A stretch of DNA of 64,000 nt, from positions 436,969,759-437,033,758 of the forward strand of contig CM060900.1 in assembly GCA_030762935.1 (NCBI GenBank), read 5' to 3'. Below, in pieces: positions 1 to 12,449 of the stretch. Below the pieces are notes generated by a model. That model was not told the origin of the DNA. It worked only from the letters and a program-made list of their open reading frames with translations, and ran no database searches. The stretch's first letter is position 1, and every line of letters begins with the position of its first letter. The position numbers and the translations under genes are program-made. This DNA is from Hymenopus coronatus (Eukaryota > Arthropoda > Insecta > Mantodea > Hymenopodidae).

Positions 1-360
1 TCTGTCAGTTGTGGATTCAAAGAAGTTGGGGGGCATTTATTAGCAAAAATCTAATGTTGAGAAAACCACATTTATACGGGAAAATGTAAGAGAAAGAAAA
101 TCTAAAACCTTATTGTTTAATACGTGCGAATTAAAATCCACCTGTACGGTTATCAGTATGCTTCTGCTGCAGTCTAGTCTCGCTATTTCACTAACTGCTT
201 TAGATATATTTTGCTTTGCAGTTTCTGTTTAGTATTAATTTTTTTTAACTGCAATGCTCTAATCGAGGAACATGTTGACTATGGCAATGGTGTTAAAATC
301 TTATACCAACACTTGGATTTCTGGTCTTCCTTGGGGTTTATAGATTAAACCACACACCCG
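1..360. other. No recognised feature
   Basis: Ordinary AT-rich sequence leading into a microsatellite. I see no coding frame, tRNA-like head or repeat shared with the rest of the window. Confidence 0.5.
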
Positions 361-655
361 CCCTCGCGCACTCACAGACACTCACACACTCACACACACT
401 CACACACTCACACACACTCACACACACACACACTCACACACACACACACACTCACAGACACTCACACACTCACACACACACACACTCACACACTCACACA
501 CACTCACACACTCACACACACTCACACACACACACACTCACACACACTCACACACACACACACACACACACACTCGCACACTCGCACACTCATACACTCA
601 TACTCACACTCACTCACTCTCTCTCTCTCTCTCTCGCTCTCTCTCTCTATCTCGT
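361..655. repeat. Compound CA / ACTC / TC microsatellite
   Basis: About 295 bases made of CACACA tracts interrupted regularly by ACTC, so that units such as CACACACT and CACACT alternate. It passes into a pure CT tract near 617-650. The interruptions recur, suggesting higher-order expansion of an interrupted unit. No flanking mobile element was recognised. Confidence 0.95.
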
Positions 656-1184
656 AAATACTTAAACTCCAGGGCAATTATCTTGAGAACAGAAGAATTA
701 TTTGTTGGTCGGTCGAAGAACTACCTATTGCAGCTAAAAGTATTCCTCACATTACTAATCATAATTTATTAAACTTTTATGTGTGTAAAATTGGCATGAA
801 TTCTCTACTTACAATATAAAAATTATGCGAAGATTATTTTATAACACCTGGATATACTCCTGCCACTGATATATATAATATTAATTTTGGAATACATCTG
901 TAATCCTACAGCGATTATGTTTGAAAAAAGGTTTTCATATCCATTGTAAAGGTTTCATTTCATTAAGTTAATTAGTTTCTGTATAGCTTAAAATCAAAGT
1001 TGGCATTCGAACAGTAAAATAAATTTGACACACAATATTCAGTGTATATTTATGAAGCTTAAATTAAGCTTTAAACAAGATAAATACCAGCTTTCTAGTA
1101 TCAACGGTACCAAAGTTACTAGCCTTTTCTGAAATGCTGCATGGAACTCCCCGATATATGTATAAAACAAAACAAAAACAAACT
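656..1184. other. No recognised feature
   Basis: AT-rich spacer. A short palindrome, AAGCTTAAATTAAGCTT, lies near 1054-1070. Nothing else was supported. Confidence 0.5.
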
Positions 1185-1915
1185 TCATGTGTTTCATTCG
1201 CATGGCTTTCTCTGCAAAAAAAAAAAAAAAAAAAAAAAAAAATCCTACAAAAGACCATTCTTCTTTCTCCTTGAAAGTCTCTTCTACACATGACCAGGAG
1301 TGAAACAAAAGAAACACTGATGGTTTCCAGTTTGAAAAAAGTGCAAGTATTTTTAAAATGAAACCAACAACAAGGAATATCTCGGAAAAAGTTATCTCCA
1401 TAATAAAACTCTACAGTATATAAATTGTGTTTTTTCTATATTTTACGGTTTACGAGTTATGCAAAAATCATTCAGAATGCAAAGGACTTCAGAGCCTCTT
1501 TCCAGGAAATTCAAAATATACATTTTATTTGTTATGTAAATATCTTTAATACACGGTATATATATATTATTTTTGATAAAATCGTCAGCCATTTTTGAGA
1601 AAACAACGTTCGAAATATTTTCCGCGTTAAGTGTAGTTTGGGGTTGGGAGATTTTCTTGAACATCTTTATGTCGCATCCTAGAGAGATACTAAACTAAAA
1701 TGACAAGTTTGGTATTTAACGGGCTTTTCGTTTTTGAATTATCTATTCCCAGACACACACAAACCTTTTTTTCTAAAACTGTTTTTATGAATTCAGGATA
1801 CCTAAAACACATATTTCCGGTTAAATTTCGCTATCAAGTTTTTGGTGGCATACAACACTTTCTCCACCTATTATGTAGGCTGAACATACGTGCTAGAGAA
1901 AATAACAAACAATAC
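1185..1915 (+). repeat. Family A dispersed repeat, near complete copy
   Basis: First of at least 15 related segments. It runs from a head near the shared TTTCTCTGCAAA motif, through the shared blocks GGAATATCTCGGAAA, ATACATTTTATTTGTTATG and GCCATTTTTGAGAAAA, to the tail with CGTGCTAGAGAAAAT. A 27-base A run at 1216-1242 interrupts the head. The CA tract is short here (near 1753-1762). Small reading frames on both strands are not supported as genes. The family is unclassified: no transposase, reverse transcriptase or clear terminal inverted repeat was seen. Confidence 0.85.
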
Positions 1916-1930
1916 TTAAAGCTGTTGTAA

Positions 1931-2595
1931 ATGGCTGGTGCTCATATTCTACAGGTTGGAGTTTCCTGTAACGATGACGTATGGACATTAACTGATGCGC
2001 TTTAAGCTTTTATTTCATTGCTATTCCTTATGCATTAAGTCAGCTCAGCAATGGCCTCCCATGGCACCTTGTGGAACTGCTAACACACACAAAAGTCACT
2101 CTTGGATACGCTGGAAAATGTTCACTTATTTCCAGGTTTTATTATGATATTCTGTTAATTTTCCTCCCTCGTGTATTTAGCACATGTTTATATCAAAGGA
2201 GTTGTACCTATGAGGGAAGCTTTTGTTTTCACCCTTCTAGTGTCTTGGTGACTTACACGCTGTAGGGGAACGTTTTAGAGTTTGCATCCAGGGCTCGTTT
2301 CCCTGCCATACAATGCATTGGTGAAAGCCTTCATCTCAGGCAATTATGCAGATATGGGAATCTGAAGCACATCAAACTCCCTCTGTGTCAGGGGTACCAT
2401 GTTAAACCCTTACTTCGTTCTATTCACCACCTTATCGGGGTTAGCATAATCCACTCTGAGACTTGAAATGAAACCTGCATCGCTGGTAGTAAGGTGTAAA
2501 CTTGCGAAGCACAAGTGTAGTCAACGCTATACCTTTACCATTATCTGCGACACTTCTGGAGTATTTAAATGAACTACAGTAGTGGCACCAGTTCT
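1931..2595. other. No recognised feature
   Basis: Mixed-composition spacer, somewhat less AT-rich around 2280-2480. The small frame at 2071-2265 has no recognisable motif. Confidence 0.45.
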
Positions 2596-2903
2596 GGACA
2601 CCTTTTTGTCAAATCGTCTTTCAAATTTGAATACTGTATTCAACTATCATTTGGGATCATTCTTATCCGATAAATTAAAACAACACCATGAACACCAGAA
2701 TCTTAAAAACTCCGCGCTTCCCTAGCTTGTATATGAAAATCATAATGTCTTATATTACATAATGGATGCACAATAAAAAAATATAATTTGGGAATTACAA
2801 TTTTATTTTATACTGTATCCAATATGAAATACTGCTGTTTTGTAATAGGGGGCCAAAGTTGGGGAAATCTAGTATTTTTAAGATTATAGTGTTCATGGTG
2901 TTG
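2596..2903. repeat. Family B palindromic (foldback) repeat, copy 1
   Basis: The segment 2681-2903 folds on itself. CAACACCATGAACAC at the left is answered by GTGTTCATGGTGTTG at 2889-2903, and TATTACATAATGGATGCAC by a region reading TGTATCCAATATGAAA, with the centre near 2790. The outer part, 2596-2676, is found inverted at 6611-6692 beside the second copy. No protein is encoded. The structure resembles a foldback transposon or a long-TIR MITE; the class is inferred. Confidence 0.75.
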
Positions 2904-3334
2904 AATTGTCATAGTCCCAAAATTAATAGATTTCTTCAAATGTTGAGGTCCTCTTTTTTGGATGTTTTAAGTCTGAGGTTTATGTTTTAGTGCTGCTACT
3001 AATATATTTCCCAAAAGTTTAGCGGAATCTTGTTTCCTTCTCTTCTAAATGTTTCCTCATTCCACTGCACTTGCATGGGAATATGCTCAATAATATTTCC
3101 AGACCCATTATTTCCTCAATACGGCTACTTATATGCATTCCAAATTATTAACCAATTATTGTGTCACTGATGTAATTACAATTTGTGTTCCGTTATGTAG
3201 ATAATAATAATATAATAATATTATAATATAATAATACTATTAGTACGGGTAAAGTTACTATTCAGGATAATATGCAACTCGCATCATAACATGTTCCTCC
3301 AAATGCATACATTTTTCAATCGCATCATCTGATT
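2904..3334. other. AT-rich spacer with ATA-rich simple repeat
   Basis: Contains a TAATAATA-type simple repeat near 3198-3242. Nothing else was recognised. Confidence 0.5.
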
Positions 3335-3596
3335 AGCCTAGCTTGGACATCTTCAAATTTAACGTTATTTAACCTGGTAGATCATATTGGACAATGAATG
3401 AAATGAGTGAAACGTTACGCAGTGAGATCGAGATCCATAGAACTTAGTTACCCAATATTGGTCTTCTCGGACAGGGAAATCCCCGGAAAAAAAAACAACT
3501 TGGCTATGATATTTCAACACAGCCGAGTTTCGCACTCGAGATGTCTTGAATGTGAGGCTGTAACGTTACCACCATGATATAGAGGCGGGCGATATT
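3335..3596 (-). mobile_element. SINE-C (tRNA-headed SINE), diverged copy
   Basis: Reads on the minus strand. The tRNA-like head is at the right end (GCCCGCCT ... ATGGTGGTAACG) and the body at the left, with the family's GGATTTCCC and AACCTGGTAGATCATATTGGACAATGAATGAAA blocks given here in + orientation only in part. It matches copies at 41361-41621, 46581-46840 and 56489-56715. Its B-box region (GAGTGCGAAACTCG in sense) is degraded. Confidence 0.75.
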
Positions 3597-4260
3597 AATG
3601 TTATATGCTTTTGTGTTGTTGCAGTTGTATAGGTTAACCGATATTTTATACTCCGTAATTTGAAGCGTGTAATATTATCAAAATACTTTTAATAACCCTT
3701 AAGAGAATAGAGGTATCCAAACGAAACATTCGTTTTTCTTCATTCGACTCTGGAAATAAGAATATACGATTAATAATTGGCTGTCTTTACTAAATCGATG
3801 ATATTCGTTAGAAATGCCCTCTTGTGGTATCATTCGAGTGTCTATAGCTGACATTTGAACATACGTATATATACATAATTATTCGGCAAGTTTATTCCTC
3901 TGTAATTATCTGTATGAGAAAATCTCATTTTTGTATAATGGTGCTTTGACGAATAGGGTGGCTAATCCGATATCGTGGGTGGTCCCTATCATTAAAAAGG
4001 ACCCGTGGAATAAATAAGGAGGATAGTTCTGGGACAAAATACTAGAATTCAATCTCACAATATGAGAGGCTGTGCCTTGGGTTTAAGGTGAAGCCCTGAA
4101 TGGTCTTTAAGAAAACTTGGAGAAGGCACTCCTCTCTGATGAGGTCAATTCACAGAGAAAGTCAGTGTAAAGGCTTTTAAGGTGACAACACTACCATCCG
4201 AACCACTCGGCAGTGGGGCGGTTACTTACCACAAAGAAAAGGAAATAAACTGAAAACTTC
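3597..4260. other. No recognised feature
   Basis: AT-rich to mixed spacer. The part from 3950 to 4240 is less AT-rich but shows no family match. Confidence 0.4.
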
Positions 4261-4695
4261 TCAAGAGGTTAACAAGAATCCTCGAAACTTGGAATGGTTT
4301 TCTTCGAGTTTAAATTCCAAGTCCTTAGTCCATGTTACAATATTACGCCAATACTCTATATTACCAGTATTAGTGTGTTCAGGTATATTAATAAAGCTTA
4401 AATACAGGTTAAGCAATGTAATGCTGAGCGTAGGCTGTTCCAACTCGGCTCATCTGAGCCAGAGTACACGCTTGTATTCTCAACCACCAAACTCGGAGCA
4501 GAGCTGCAGTGAGAGATTGGTGACCAATGCATCACTGGAAAAAGCCCATTCCACAATATTTGTGTTCTGGTACTTCGTTTCCAACACTTGAATCAGCCGT
4601 GATGATGGTTTACCCTCAATGATGCACTGTATTTCAAGTTGCCGGTAGTCACTTGAGTCGCGAATTACTGCGCTTTTGCCAAGCTGGAACAGCAC
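4261..4695 (-). pseudogene. Unidentified broken reading frame
   Basis: Two minus-strand open segments, 4480-4695 and 4261-4443, lie in the same frame and are separated by only two stop codons within about 40 bases. Together they give about 144 codons. The composition is more protein-like than the neighbouring AT-rich frames, with phrases such as SSDYRQLEIQCIIEGKPS and NIEYWRNIVTWTKDLEFK. I recognise no domain. It could be a decayed host exon, a retrogene remnant or part of a mobile element, or a chance open frame. No convincing splice sites were identified. Confidence 0.3.
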
Positions 4696-6147
4696 GTTAT
4701 AGCAGCTAATGTGTATTATGAGCCCTAACCACCTATGGTTGTATTTATCTATTTAAATACAATAAGCACAAACGATTCACTATTCGATGAAAACAACATA
4801 ATTTCTGCTTGTTCACTATCACCCGATTATTGAGAGAGATATTCTTACCCAGTCTTAGACATAAGCGTTGCTAGAGTGCATCTAACTGTTCAGTCGATGA
4901 GTTCAACGGTACTAGGGTTCGATTAAGCTAGTATTTCTAAAACTAGAGAGAATGATATATAAAAAGTTCATGGAAGCGGTTACTTCTGATAAGACAAGGA
5001 AATATTACTAACACTCGTGTGGCCATGTCGCATAATTTACTTATGTTTTTTTAGAAAAATATGGACATGCTTTCTTAGTCCAATGATTTGGTTCTATTGA
5101 CTGCCGAATAATATTATCATTATTAGAAACAACAGGCAAAATAATAATTACTCATAAAATTGACACACCTGTAAAATATTTTTCTTCATTCACGGTTTGG
5201 GTATTTTCCTGTTGCAGTTTCGTATCTGTAATCATTTTCTGTTTAGTCGTCTGATTGGTCCTTGTTCTCTCGGTATATAATGTAGGGTTTCTTTAGGTGT
5301 GATTTCTGATAGCATATGTGTTAAATTTTAGCCTATTTTTATCCAGTCTGTAATTTGCTGTAACAATGCTTTCACCATCAGTTTTTCTCTAGTTGTCTCC
5401 TTTCTTCGGTTATGTTGTCTCGTAAGATCCTTTACTACGCTGTTGGTAACTTATTTAGTAAGTTACTTTGACAGCATGCTACTCTTTCATAGTACATCAC
5501 GGCCAAGGCACACTTGTTCCAAGATATCCTATTAGGCTGCGGATATTGTTGCGATTTGTTTGCGCCCTGATTGGAAACTAGTTACGGACACAGAGGGTTT
5601 CACTGGGATCTCCCCTTCCCCAAAAAATGCCGGCCATTTGCTCTAAGCAAGCGAGTACTGCATTTACAGCCTGCTCTTAAGGTACGGAGTCCAATAGAAG
5701 GCAATATGCTTTTGATACATTCAGAACGATTATATTGTAATCTATTGCAATAAATGTCTATGCAAGTAAATCAGATTTTAAACTGATATTCCGCAATACA
5801 GATTTATTATTTTGTTCAAGCTAATTATACTCGTAATATACACTTATATGTACTACAGAACTATATACTTATTTCTGTGCTCACTTGCAGCACAAACTCG
5901 GTAACGCACTGGACTCCCTTCCCTGCCTCTCGACTCTCCTTCGCTTGTAAACAACGTACTAGCACACCAGAATATGTCATATTCGAATGTAGTTATAATG
6001 CAGCTTTACTTTATTTTCCAAATATATTATTTTATTTTATGCTGCATTTAATGTAAAATAGGAATTATTGCTCTTATATTACATGGAGACACTGAAAATT
6101 TTAGAAATGTGGTAACTTTATAGTTATAACATTTCAATGCCATGAGC
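4696..6147. other. No recognised feature
   Basis: AT-rich spacer. The stretch 5560-5760 is less AT-rich and has a 60-codon frame without recognisable motifs. Nothing was supported as a gene. Confidence 0.45.
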
Positions 6148-6692
6148 AACAGCATGAAAACCATAATATTAAAAATGTCCATTTCCCCAATTTTGAGCCC
6201 CTCTATTATATGAGAGTGATTATTAGATTTCATATTGGATGTACAATAAAATAAAAAGGATATTTTGTAATTATACTCTTTATTTTATACTGTATCCAAT
6301 ATGAAACATAAAAATTATTACTGACCTATAATGGGAATCCAAACATTGTTAAAAGTCTGGCATTTTTAAGACTGTGGTGTTCACGTTGAACTGTCATAAT
6401 CTCAAAATGAATAGATTTCTTCAAATTTTGAGATCCTATATGCAATAAATCCAATGTTCACTTTTGGATAAATATAAAATAAAAATATTTGTGTATATTT
6501 ATAGAATAATATATTGTCTAAAGTTGTGTCAAAGTATTTAATTAAGGGCCGAATTATTTCCAATTTATGGCAAAAGGTTCAATACGTGCTATAGTAACAC
6601 TTCCTACCTATAATTTATCGGATAAAATTGTTCTGAATGAGATTTGAATGCAATTTTCAAATTTAAATTTTAATTTAAAAAAAGAAGTGTCC
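6148..6692. repeat. Family B palindromic repeat, copy 2
   Basis: The core 6148-6389 is an inverted repeat centred near 6260. CATATTGGAT...CAATAAAATAAA (6231-6254) is mirrored by TTTATTTTATAC...ATCCAATATG (6280-6303), and the outer arms CAACAGCATGAAAACC and GGTGTTCACGTTG also pair imperfectly. The segment 6611-6692 is the inverted outer arm of copy 1. The sequence matches copy 1 throughout, which confirms a mobile or duplicated palindromic unit. Confidence 0.75.
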
Positions 6693-7679
6693 ATAATTAA
6701 TGCCAATATTGTATAATCTTGAACATTATAGTCAGTGAAAAATGGCAGTTTAGGTATTTCATATTACTTTCTAAAAAATAGTCACTGCGAAGGATAAATA
6801 GTATGAAACAAAATCCGGATCATGCAGCATTTAACGAATTTCAATTGCGCTTTATTAAACGGAGGAGATATAACTACAAAGCAAGGACCGTACGATGCCC
6901 ATGGTTAGCGTCAGCCGAACTCATGATCAATAAACCTTGCGGTATTCAAGAGACGACAATTCGGAACTCCATTTGTAAATTGTACACATTTTTGTCTGAT
7001 ACGAAAATTCCAGAACCACTGTAAACGTGAAAATGCTGCTACTGCATGTTTATGAGCACTATTACTGCAAGTGTATCTCTCCAGAGGAGGACATTAATGA
7101 GTAGTGAAATGGTCGGCTACAAAAGTGAAACGTCTGCAATATACTGCTTTTATGTCCGATTGAATTTCCTTGCTGGTAATTTCAGTAACCCAGAACTGAA
7201 ACACTGAAGCTCTCATACATAGTTTTCACAGAGAATGCAAGTATATTGTTGGCAAGTTAGTTGGTTTGAAGCCCTTTAGGTTACATAGAAGTGAAAATAA
7301 TTCCCTGTGTGTATCTCCCGGAATGCAGAATTTCCGACTGCATTGATTTCTGAGATTTAAGTTGGTTATTAAGGATGATTTATTCAAATGTAAATAATGT
7401 AGTTTCATTAAATGGTCATAATCGCAAGCTTTGAGCGCAGCAGTGCTTTATCGCACACACTTCTTTCACCGAACTTACGCGGACATTTCCGCGCGGGTTA
7501 CATGTTTACACAGCAAGTCCGTTATGAAAATCGTTCGTGGACATCAACATTAAAGAAAGAGTTGAAAGACACAGGGGCTAAATTTAGGTAGTGGGTCAGC
7601 GAAATAGACGGAATATATGGAGAACAATTAAGAACCGCCATTGTGATACTGAAAGACATCAAATAATAGTGCAATGTAG
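6693..7679. other. No recognised feature
   Basis: AT-rich spacer. A 73-codon frame at 6803-7024 has no motif I can place. GC rises just before the SINE at 7680. Confidence 0.45.
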
Positions 7680-7858
7680 CCGGTCCCCATGGCCGCGCTC
7701 GCTAAGGTGTCCCGCTTTGGTGCTGCGTATCGCTGGGGATCGTGGGTTCGAGTCCCACCTTGGGCATGGGTGTTATATGTTTGTGTTGTAAAAAGTAAGA
7801 AAACAGCAATACAGTAATAATAAAGAAAAACAAGTTTAAATAAAAGTAGGGTATACAA
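7680..7858 (+). mobile_element. SINE-A, 3' truncated copy
   Basis: The tRNA-like head starts GGTCCCCATGGCCGCGCTCG (A-box region) and has a B box GGTTCGAGTCCC near 7746-7757, followed by TGGGCATGGGTGTTATATG. The spacing between boxes resembles a long-variable-arm tRNA such as Leu or Ser. The AT-rich body ends at GGGTATACA and lacks the terminal hairpin seen in other copies. The antisense frame containing RTHDPQRY is translated SINE sequence, not a gene. Confidence 0.9.
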
Positions 7859-9291
7859 AAAATGTACGGAGATGATTTCGTTTGAAGTGCGGGACATGGA
7901 GCAGGTACCAATCTTAAACAAGGGCTCCTATGACTTAGACTTGGTGTATAGTGGATGATAAGAATTGCTGTTGCAACTCCATGGGTGTTGGTTAATCTTT
8001 TATGTCAGTTAACGTATTTTTCTCGTATTCTCATTATGTTTTATTTGCATATCTTTACCATTTGTTATAATATAACATAACACTGTCTCGTGTTACGGTT
8101 TATTATTGCTTTGTGACTTGTGTTTATTTAAACTGATACGTTTGAGTACGTTATTTCCATTTTTCTCGCACGGATGTTTCCTTTGAGAGTTTGCTCTATT
8201 TTTTTTTTTTTTTGGTCATGTCTTAATCTTACTTCCTTATTCTGTGTATTATAAAGGCGCGTACAGTTGACTGAGCTGTTTAGACATAAATAAATTATTT
8301 TATTATGACTCCACCAAGAAAACAAATCATATATCTGGAGGCAAAGGACAATCTACATTAAAAAGGTATACAAGTATAGCTTGAAGTTAAAATAGTATTC
8401 TCCCAATATATTATCAGTATTGTTTTGTATTGCGAGGTACTTCTATGATTATTTATGCCCACCAGAAAGTGCAGCATCCTCGTTTTTGTTTGAATATCTT
8501 CAATGCAATTAATAAAAACGAACACTTCTGTATCTTGCGCGTCCATTCTTGGGTGTATTTTAAGAGGATCAAACTTTTAGATGGACCACACAAAATTGTG
8601 ATGGCTCATGTGACCAATGCATGTTCTATCGTGGAGTACATGAACAACGTGTAAGTAATTAGATGGCTCAAAACCCAAAGGGGCGGTTAAACTCAAAAAG
8701 GAAGTTGGCGGCTTCTTCAGGTACAGTGGACTGCCCCTCCTCTATATATTCTCCATTTCTGCTTCCTTCACCTTTCACTCAATTATAAATATTTTATAAT
8801 TAGCAATGGAAGGATATATCCAAAGAGGCCACAGGTAAAAGGGTAAACTAGATCAAACACTTTACCAAGTTATTTGCCCCTTTAAACAACCTGAACATAT
8901 GTGTTTATTCCAATGCACTCTGGAAAGAAAATACCATCTTAATCCATTCTTGAACTGTCTTACAATTTCGTATGTCAAAGTTCTTTTGCATGTTGAAAAG
9001 TTTCACTAATACCCTCGCGAATAAGCCATAATGGGGTAGAGAGTATCAACCGGTGAAGGTATTTACATATATCCTTACGTCAAATGCCACGCCAGGATAG
9101 AGTGGAAGATATAATTTTAACGATCTACAATGGGAAAATATTATGTTAACGGGCACCAAAAAATAAAATGAGTAAACCCATTAAAATTCCAAATATTAAA
9201 GCAAAATCTAGCTAACAATACTGAACCATACATTACAAATCACCTGTTATTTAATTCATCTTGATACGAAGTACACATTTAAGTTATGTTA
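7859..9291. other. No recognised feature
   Basis: Mostly AT-rich. A T run lies near 8198-8212. The frames at 8128-8654 show no motifs. No repeat match within the window was noticed. Confidence 0.45.
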
Positions 9292-9300
9292 TCCGCTTGT

Positions 9301-9650
9301 ATAACTCCATGGCACGACAGCTCACAAGGAACCTTGATCTACCACCCGGCCGCTGCGATCCCCATGTCGGTCCATGAACAGACGTTATGGATGGGGTGCA
9401 GTATTGGAGGGTGAGACATGGTCAGCGCCTTGAATCCCTCCCGACCGATTAATGCGGTCCTCATGACCTGGAGCAGTTAACTCTCCATCAAGTAGCTCCT
9501 CAATTGCCCCCCCAGGAACCTCATAAGGCTGAGTGCACCCCGGTCCAAGTCTCCCAGAGGGGAAAAAATCCCCACGCCGGTACTGAGAATCAAACCCAGG
9601 TCTCCCGCTGGTAAACAGCTGCGTTACTACCGCGCTAAGGAGACGACCTT
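9301..9650 (-). mobile_element. SINE-E, complete copy with 9-bp target-site duplication
   Basis: The perfect direct repeat TCCGCTTGT flanks the element at 9292-9300 and 9651-9659, direct evidence of retroposition. On the minus strand the tRNA-like head reads GTCTCCTTAGCGCGGTAGTA (A-box region) and then GGGTTTGATTCTC (B box), followed by a long GC-rich body with the block ATGACCTGGAG in + orientation. The 3' end is CCATGGAGTTAT with no poly(A). A second copy lies at 38725-39035. Confidence 0.92.
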
Positions 9651-9659
9651 TCCGCTTGT

Positions 9660-12449
9660 CTACCTTAGCTAATTATTACCAAAAAACAAGCGATCAGAAA
9701 ACGTCCACATACAAGTAGTTGTCCAATACTCTATATTAGTTAATGCTAACTGACCAGCTGATGCTGCAGCGCACACGCAGGTGAAAGCCTCGAAAGCAAG
9801 TCCTTCAGACGGTCTTCACTGCTACCTCAGATAGCGACCGGAACTCCCTTATGGTTGCCAAATAAAGTCTTAACTACAGAACGTCGGGTCGCACATAGAA
9901 ACTTCTTGTAACTGAACACGAAATATAAAGCTTAAAATTCCAATAAGGAATTCAATTTTAAATTTAGAATGACATGCAGTCAAGGTGTTAAACGTAGCAG
10001 GGGGCGGATACATTGTTAACCGGTGTGCGATCTACACTGGATATTGTAATTCTAATCATTAAGGCAGACTTCCCAATGTGTGCGCCGCGGTTTCCAGGGG
10101 CACGTCAATATCAAAACACAAATTTGTGTTACTTTATCAAAAATTACACCAAGATACCATGAACTGGAAAAGATAAACCAGCATATCCCTCCAGTTAGGA
10201 CAGACAAATTATGACTGTTTGTTTGTAGTCCATGTAAAATGGAGATCTTAATTTTAAAATAATTGTAAATACCCTTAACAATAACTTATTTATATTAATA
10301 TTACACATAGTTTAAACGTTTCTACTTCTTTACCTCTTCATCTCAGATCCCCATATATCATTAATGTTAAAATATCTCTATAAATAGATATTACCAAAGT
10401 TTAATTTACATCACAAATGTTTATAAAGCAAATTAAATTCATTTCAGGCACTATGCAAACGTGGTCAGGTTATTGGATTAAACATTTTCTTGTACCTAAT
10501 TCATGTAAATGTGTTTGTGTAACATGAAGCGTTGTTATTATAGTTGAAGATCATTAAATGCGATAACATGTTATTAGTTCTGAGCTTTTTTATATTATTG
10601 ATTTTATTTTGATAAGAGTTTTTAATTTTTGTTATATGTTGATTAAATAGTTTGTCAATTACTGGGATGTCCTATATGTTTATTAACCGTTTGCCAATGT
10701 ATTTTTAAGAACCTTGTTTGCAGAAATATTGATTTTTAGGCGTATTTTGATATAAAGCCAAGCTTCATTACTGTAGTAATTATTGCCTGGGCAATAACAT
10801 GGTAAGAAAATCACTAAAACATACGCACTTTTCATGCCTCAATAGTCTAGTTTTCAGTAAAGGGCTGTTTTATTCTTGTGACTACATTCATATTTTCTAT
10901 GAAGGATTTAATTGTTGAACGCCTAATTTCAACAATGAGCGTTTAATTTTAAAACATTTTAACATCTGGAAGATGTAATTTATCAGTTTTAGTTTAATGA
11001 TTCGGTCACGTTTATAGCTTGTGGGTAGCTGCTCTGATATTTGTTTTGGCGATTTTTCGGACCAACCTCATAGGGAATACTTTTGAGGGTTCCTCAAAAA
11101 ATAATCCTTAGATTAAAGTAACCGCGGAACTAAATATTACTCAATTAAATGTGAGTTTAGTTATGTGCACTTACAGCAAAAAATTACTTTACATATGATG
11201 TTTAAGAAGCTCTGGGAGTTAAATTTCAAATTTTTATATTTTTGTATAGATTTTTTTCTGAAAATGTTGCTGTGATTGAATATCTTTTTATGTTAATAGA
11301 ATCAAATTTCATTAAAATTGGATAAATACTTCGCATAATATCAATTATTTCATGTATTATATTATGTAAATGTATTGCGTAATCAATATGTTCCACGCAC
11401 CTAAAAGTTTTTAGCAAAACATTGTTTTATGAAGTAGTATGCTAGGAAACAGGTGTAGGTATGGTAGATCTTTAAATGGCTGTAAAGCCCGAAGCAAGGG
11501 GTACATCTAAATGTTGATTCTTTATGTATGCCCAAAGTTTTAACATTCATTTGCTATGAAAAGCGATATTCGGGTTTTTTACCCATTGTAATAGTCACTG
11601 AATGTTCCTTGACACACACAAAATGTTTATAATGCACGACTTGAATTAGAACGAAGTTTAAATTCGTGAGCACTAAAGAAAAGTTTTTGAAACACTTACT
11701 TTTAATAACATCACTGTTACGAAGACTCTTCCCTACAAGTAGAGACCACTAGATTTATAAACTCTTTCAATCTGAGGTCTGTAAATCGAAGTTTATTACC
11801 ACTGTACAAATTGCAGTTATTTTGGTAGACCGGTTGGGCGTTAATGCCCAAAGTTCCAACATGTCACGCGACCTGAGCACTGTCCGATGGGGAAACGAGG
11901 AAAACGTCAGCGGGAAATGTGAGGAAAATTGCATCAGCGCCTTTGACGAAATGGAAACAATAGCCCTCCCATTGTATTATTTCTCCAGCATCAACAGGTA
12001 AAAGGGCACTCGAGGAAAAGCCGTCTAGTCCAGAATCGACATTACTTATGCACCACTCAGTTGAAAGTGGCAAAGCTTTAATTCTTAGCATTTGCACATA
12101 TTTTGCTGAGAGTCCTTGCCTGTTGAAGTTATTCTGTTGCTAAGATGACGATGTATTTTTGTCTAGTATTTTAGAACGCATGCATTACTCAAATGCGTTT
12201 AAGGGTCAGAAGAGAGAGCCATTTGGAGATAGGAAGCTTTTGTCTATTATGAAGGGTACATTTCTGTCAAAAATGGTAGATTATACTAAGTATCATGCTT
12301 TCCAGCAGTCCGGCTAAATGACGTTTTGGTTAAACATTACCTTAAAAGTTTCTTTGTCTAAATACATTAAGTTAAATCCACAGAGTATGCTTGTATCGTG
12401 GAAGAAACTTTTCATATTAATATTGTATTTTGAATGTCCCAATAAATAA
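9660..12449. other. No recognised feature
   Basis: Long AT-rich spacer, with a richer patch at 9700-9900 and another at 11820-12110. A 77-codon minus-strand frame at 11864-12097 has an ordinary amino-acid mix but no recognised domain. No repeat-family match was noticed. Confidence 0.45.

Noticed and set aside
361..655. Possible CRISPR-like array in the interrupted CA repeat
   Set aside because: The units are very short and simple with no unique spacers. It is a compound microsatellite.
7680..7760. Possible tRNA gene (A and B boxes)
   Set aside because: The same unit is repeated with a non-tRNA body, poly(A) and target duplications elsewhere, so it is a SINE head. Acceptor-stem pairing is also poor.
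11864..12097. 77-codon minus-strand frame with ordinary composition
   Set aside because: No recognisable motif, no flanking splice evidence, and of a length expected by chance in a 64-kb AT-rich window.
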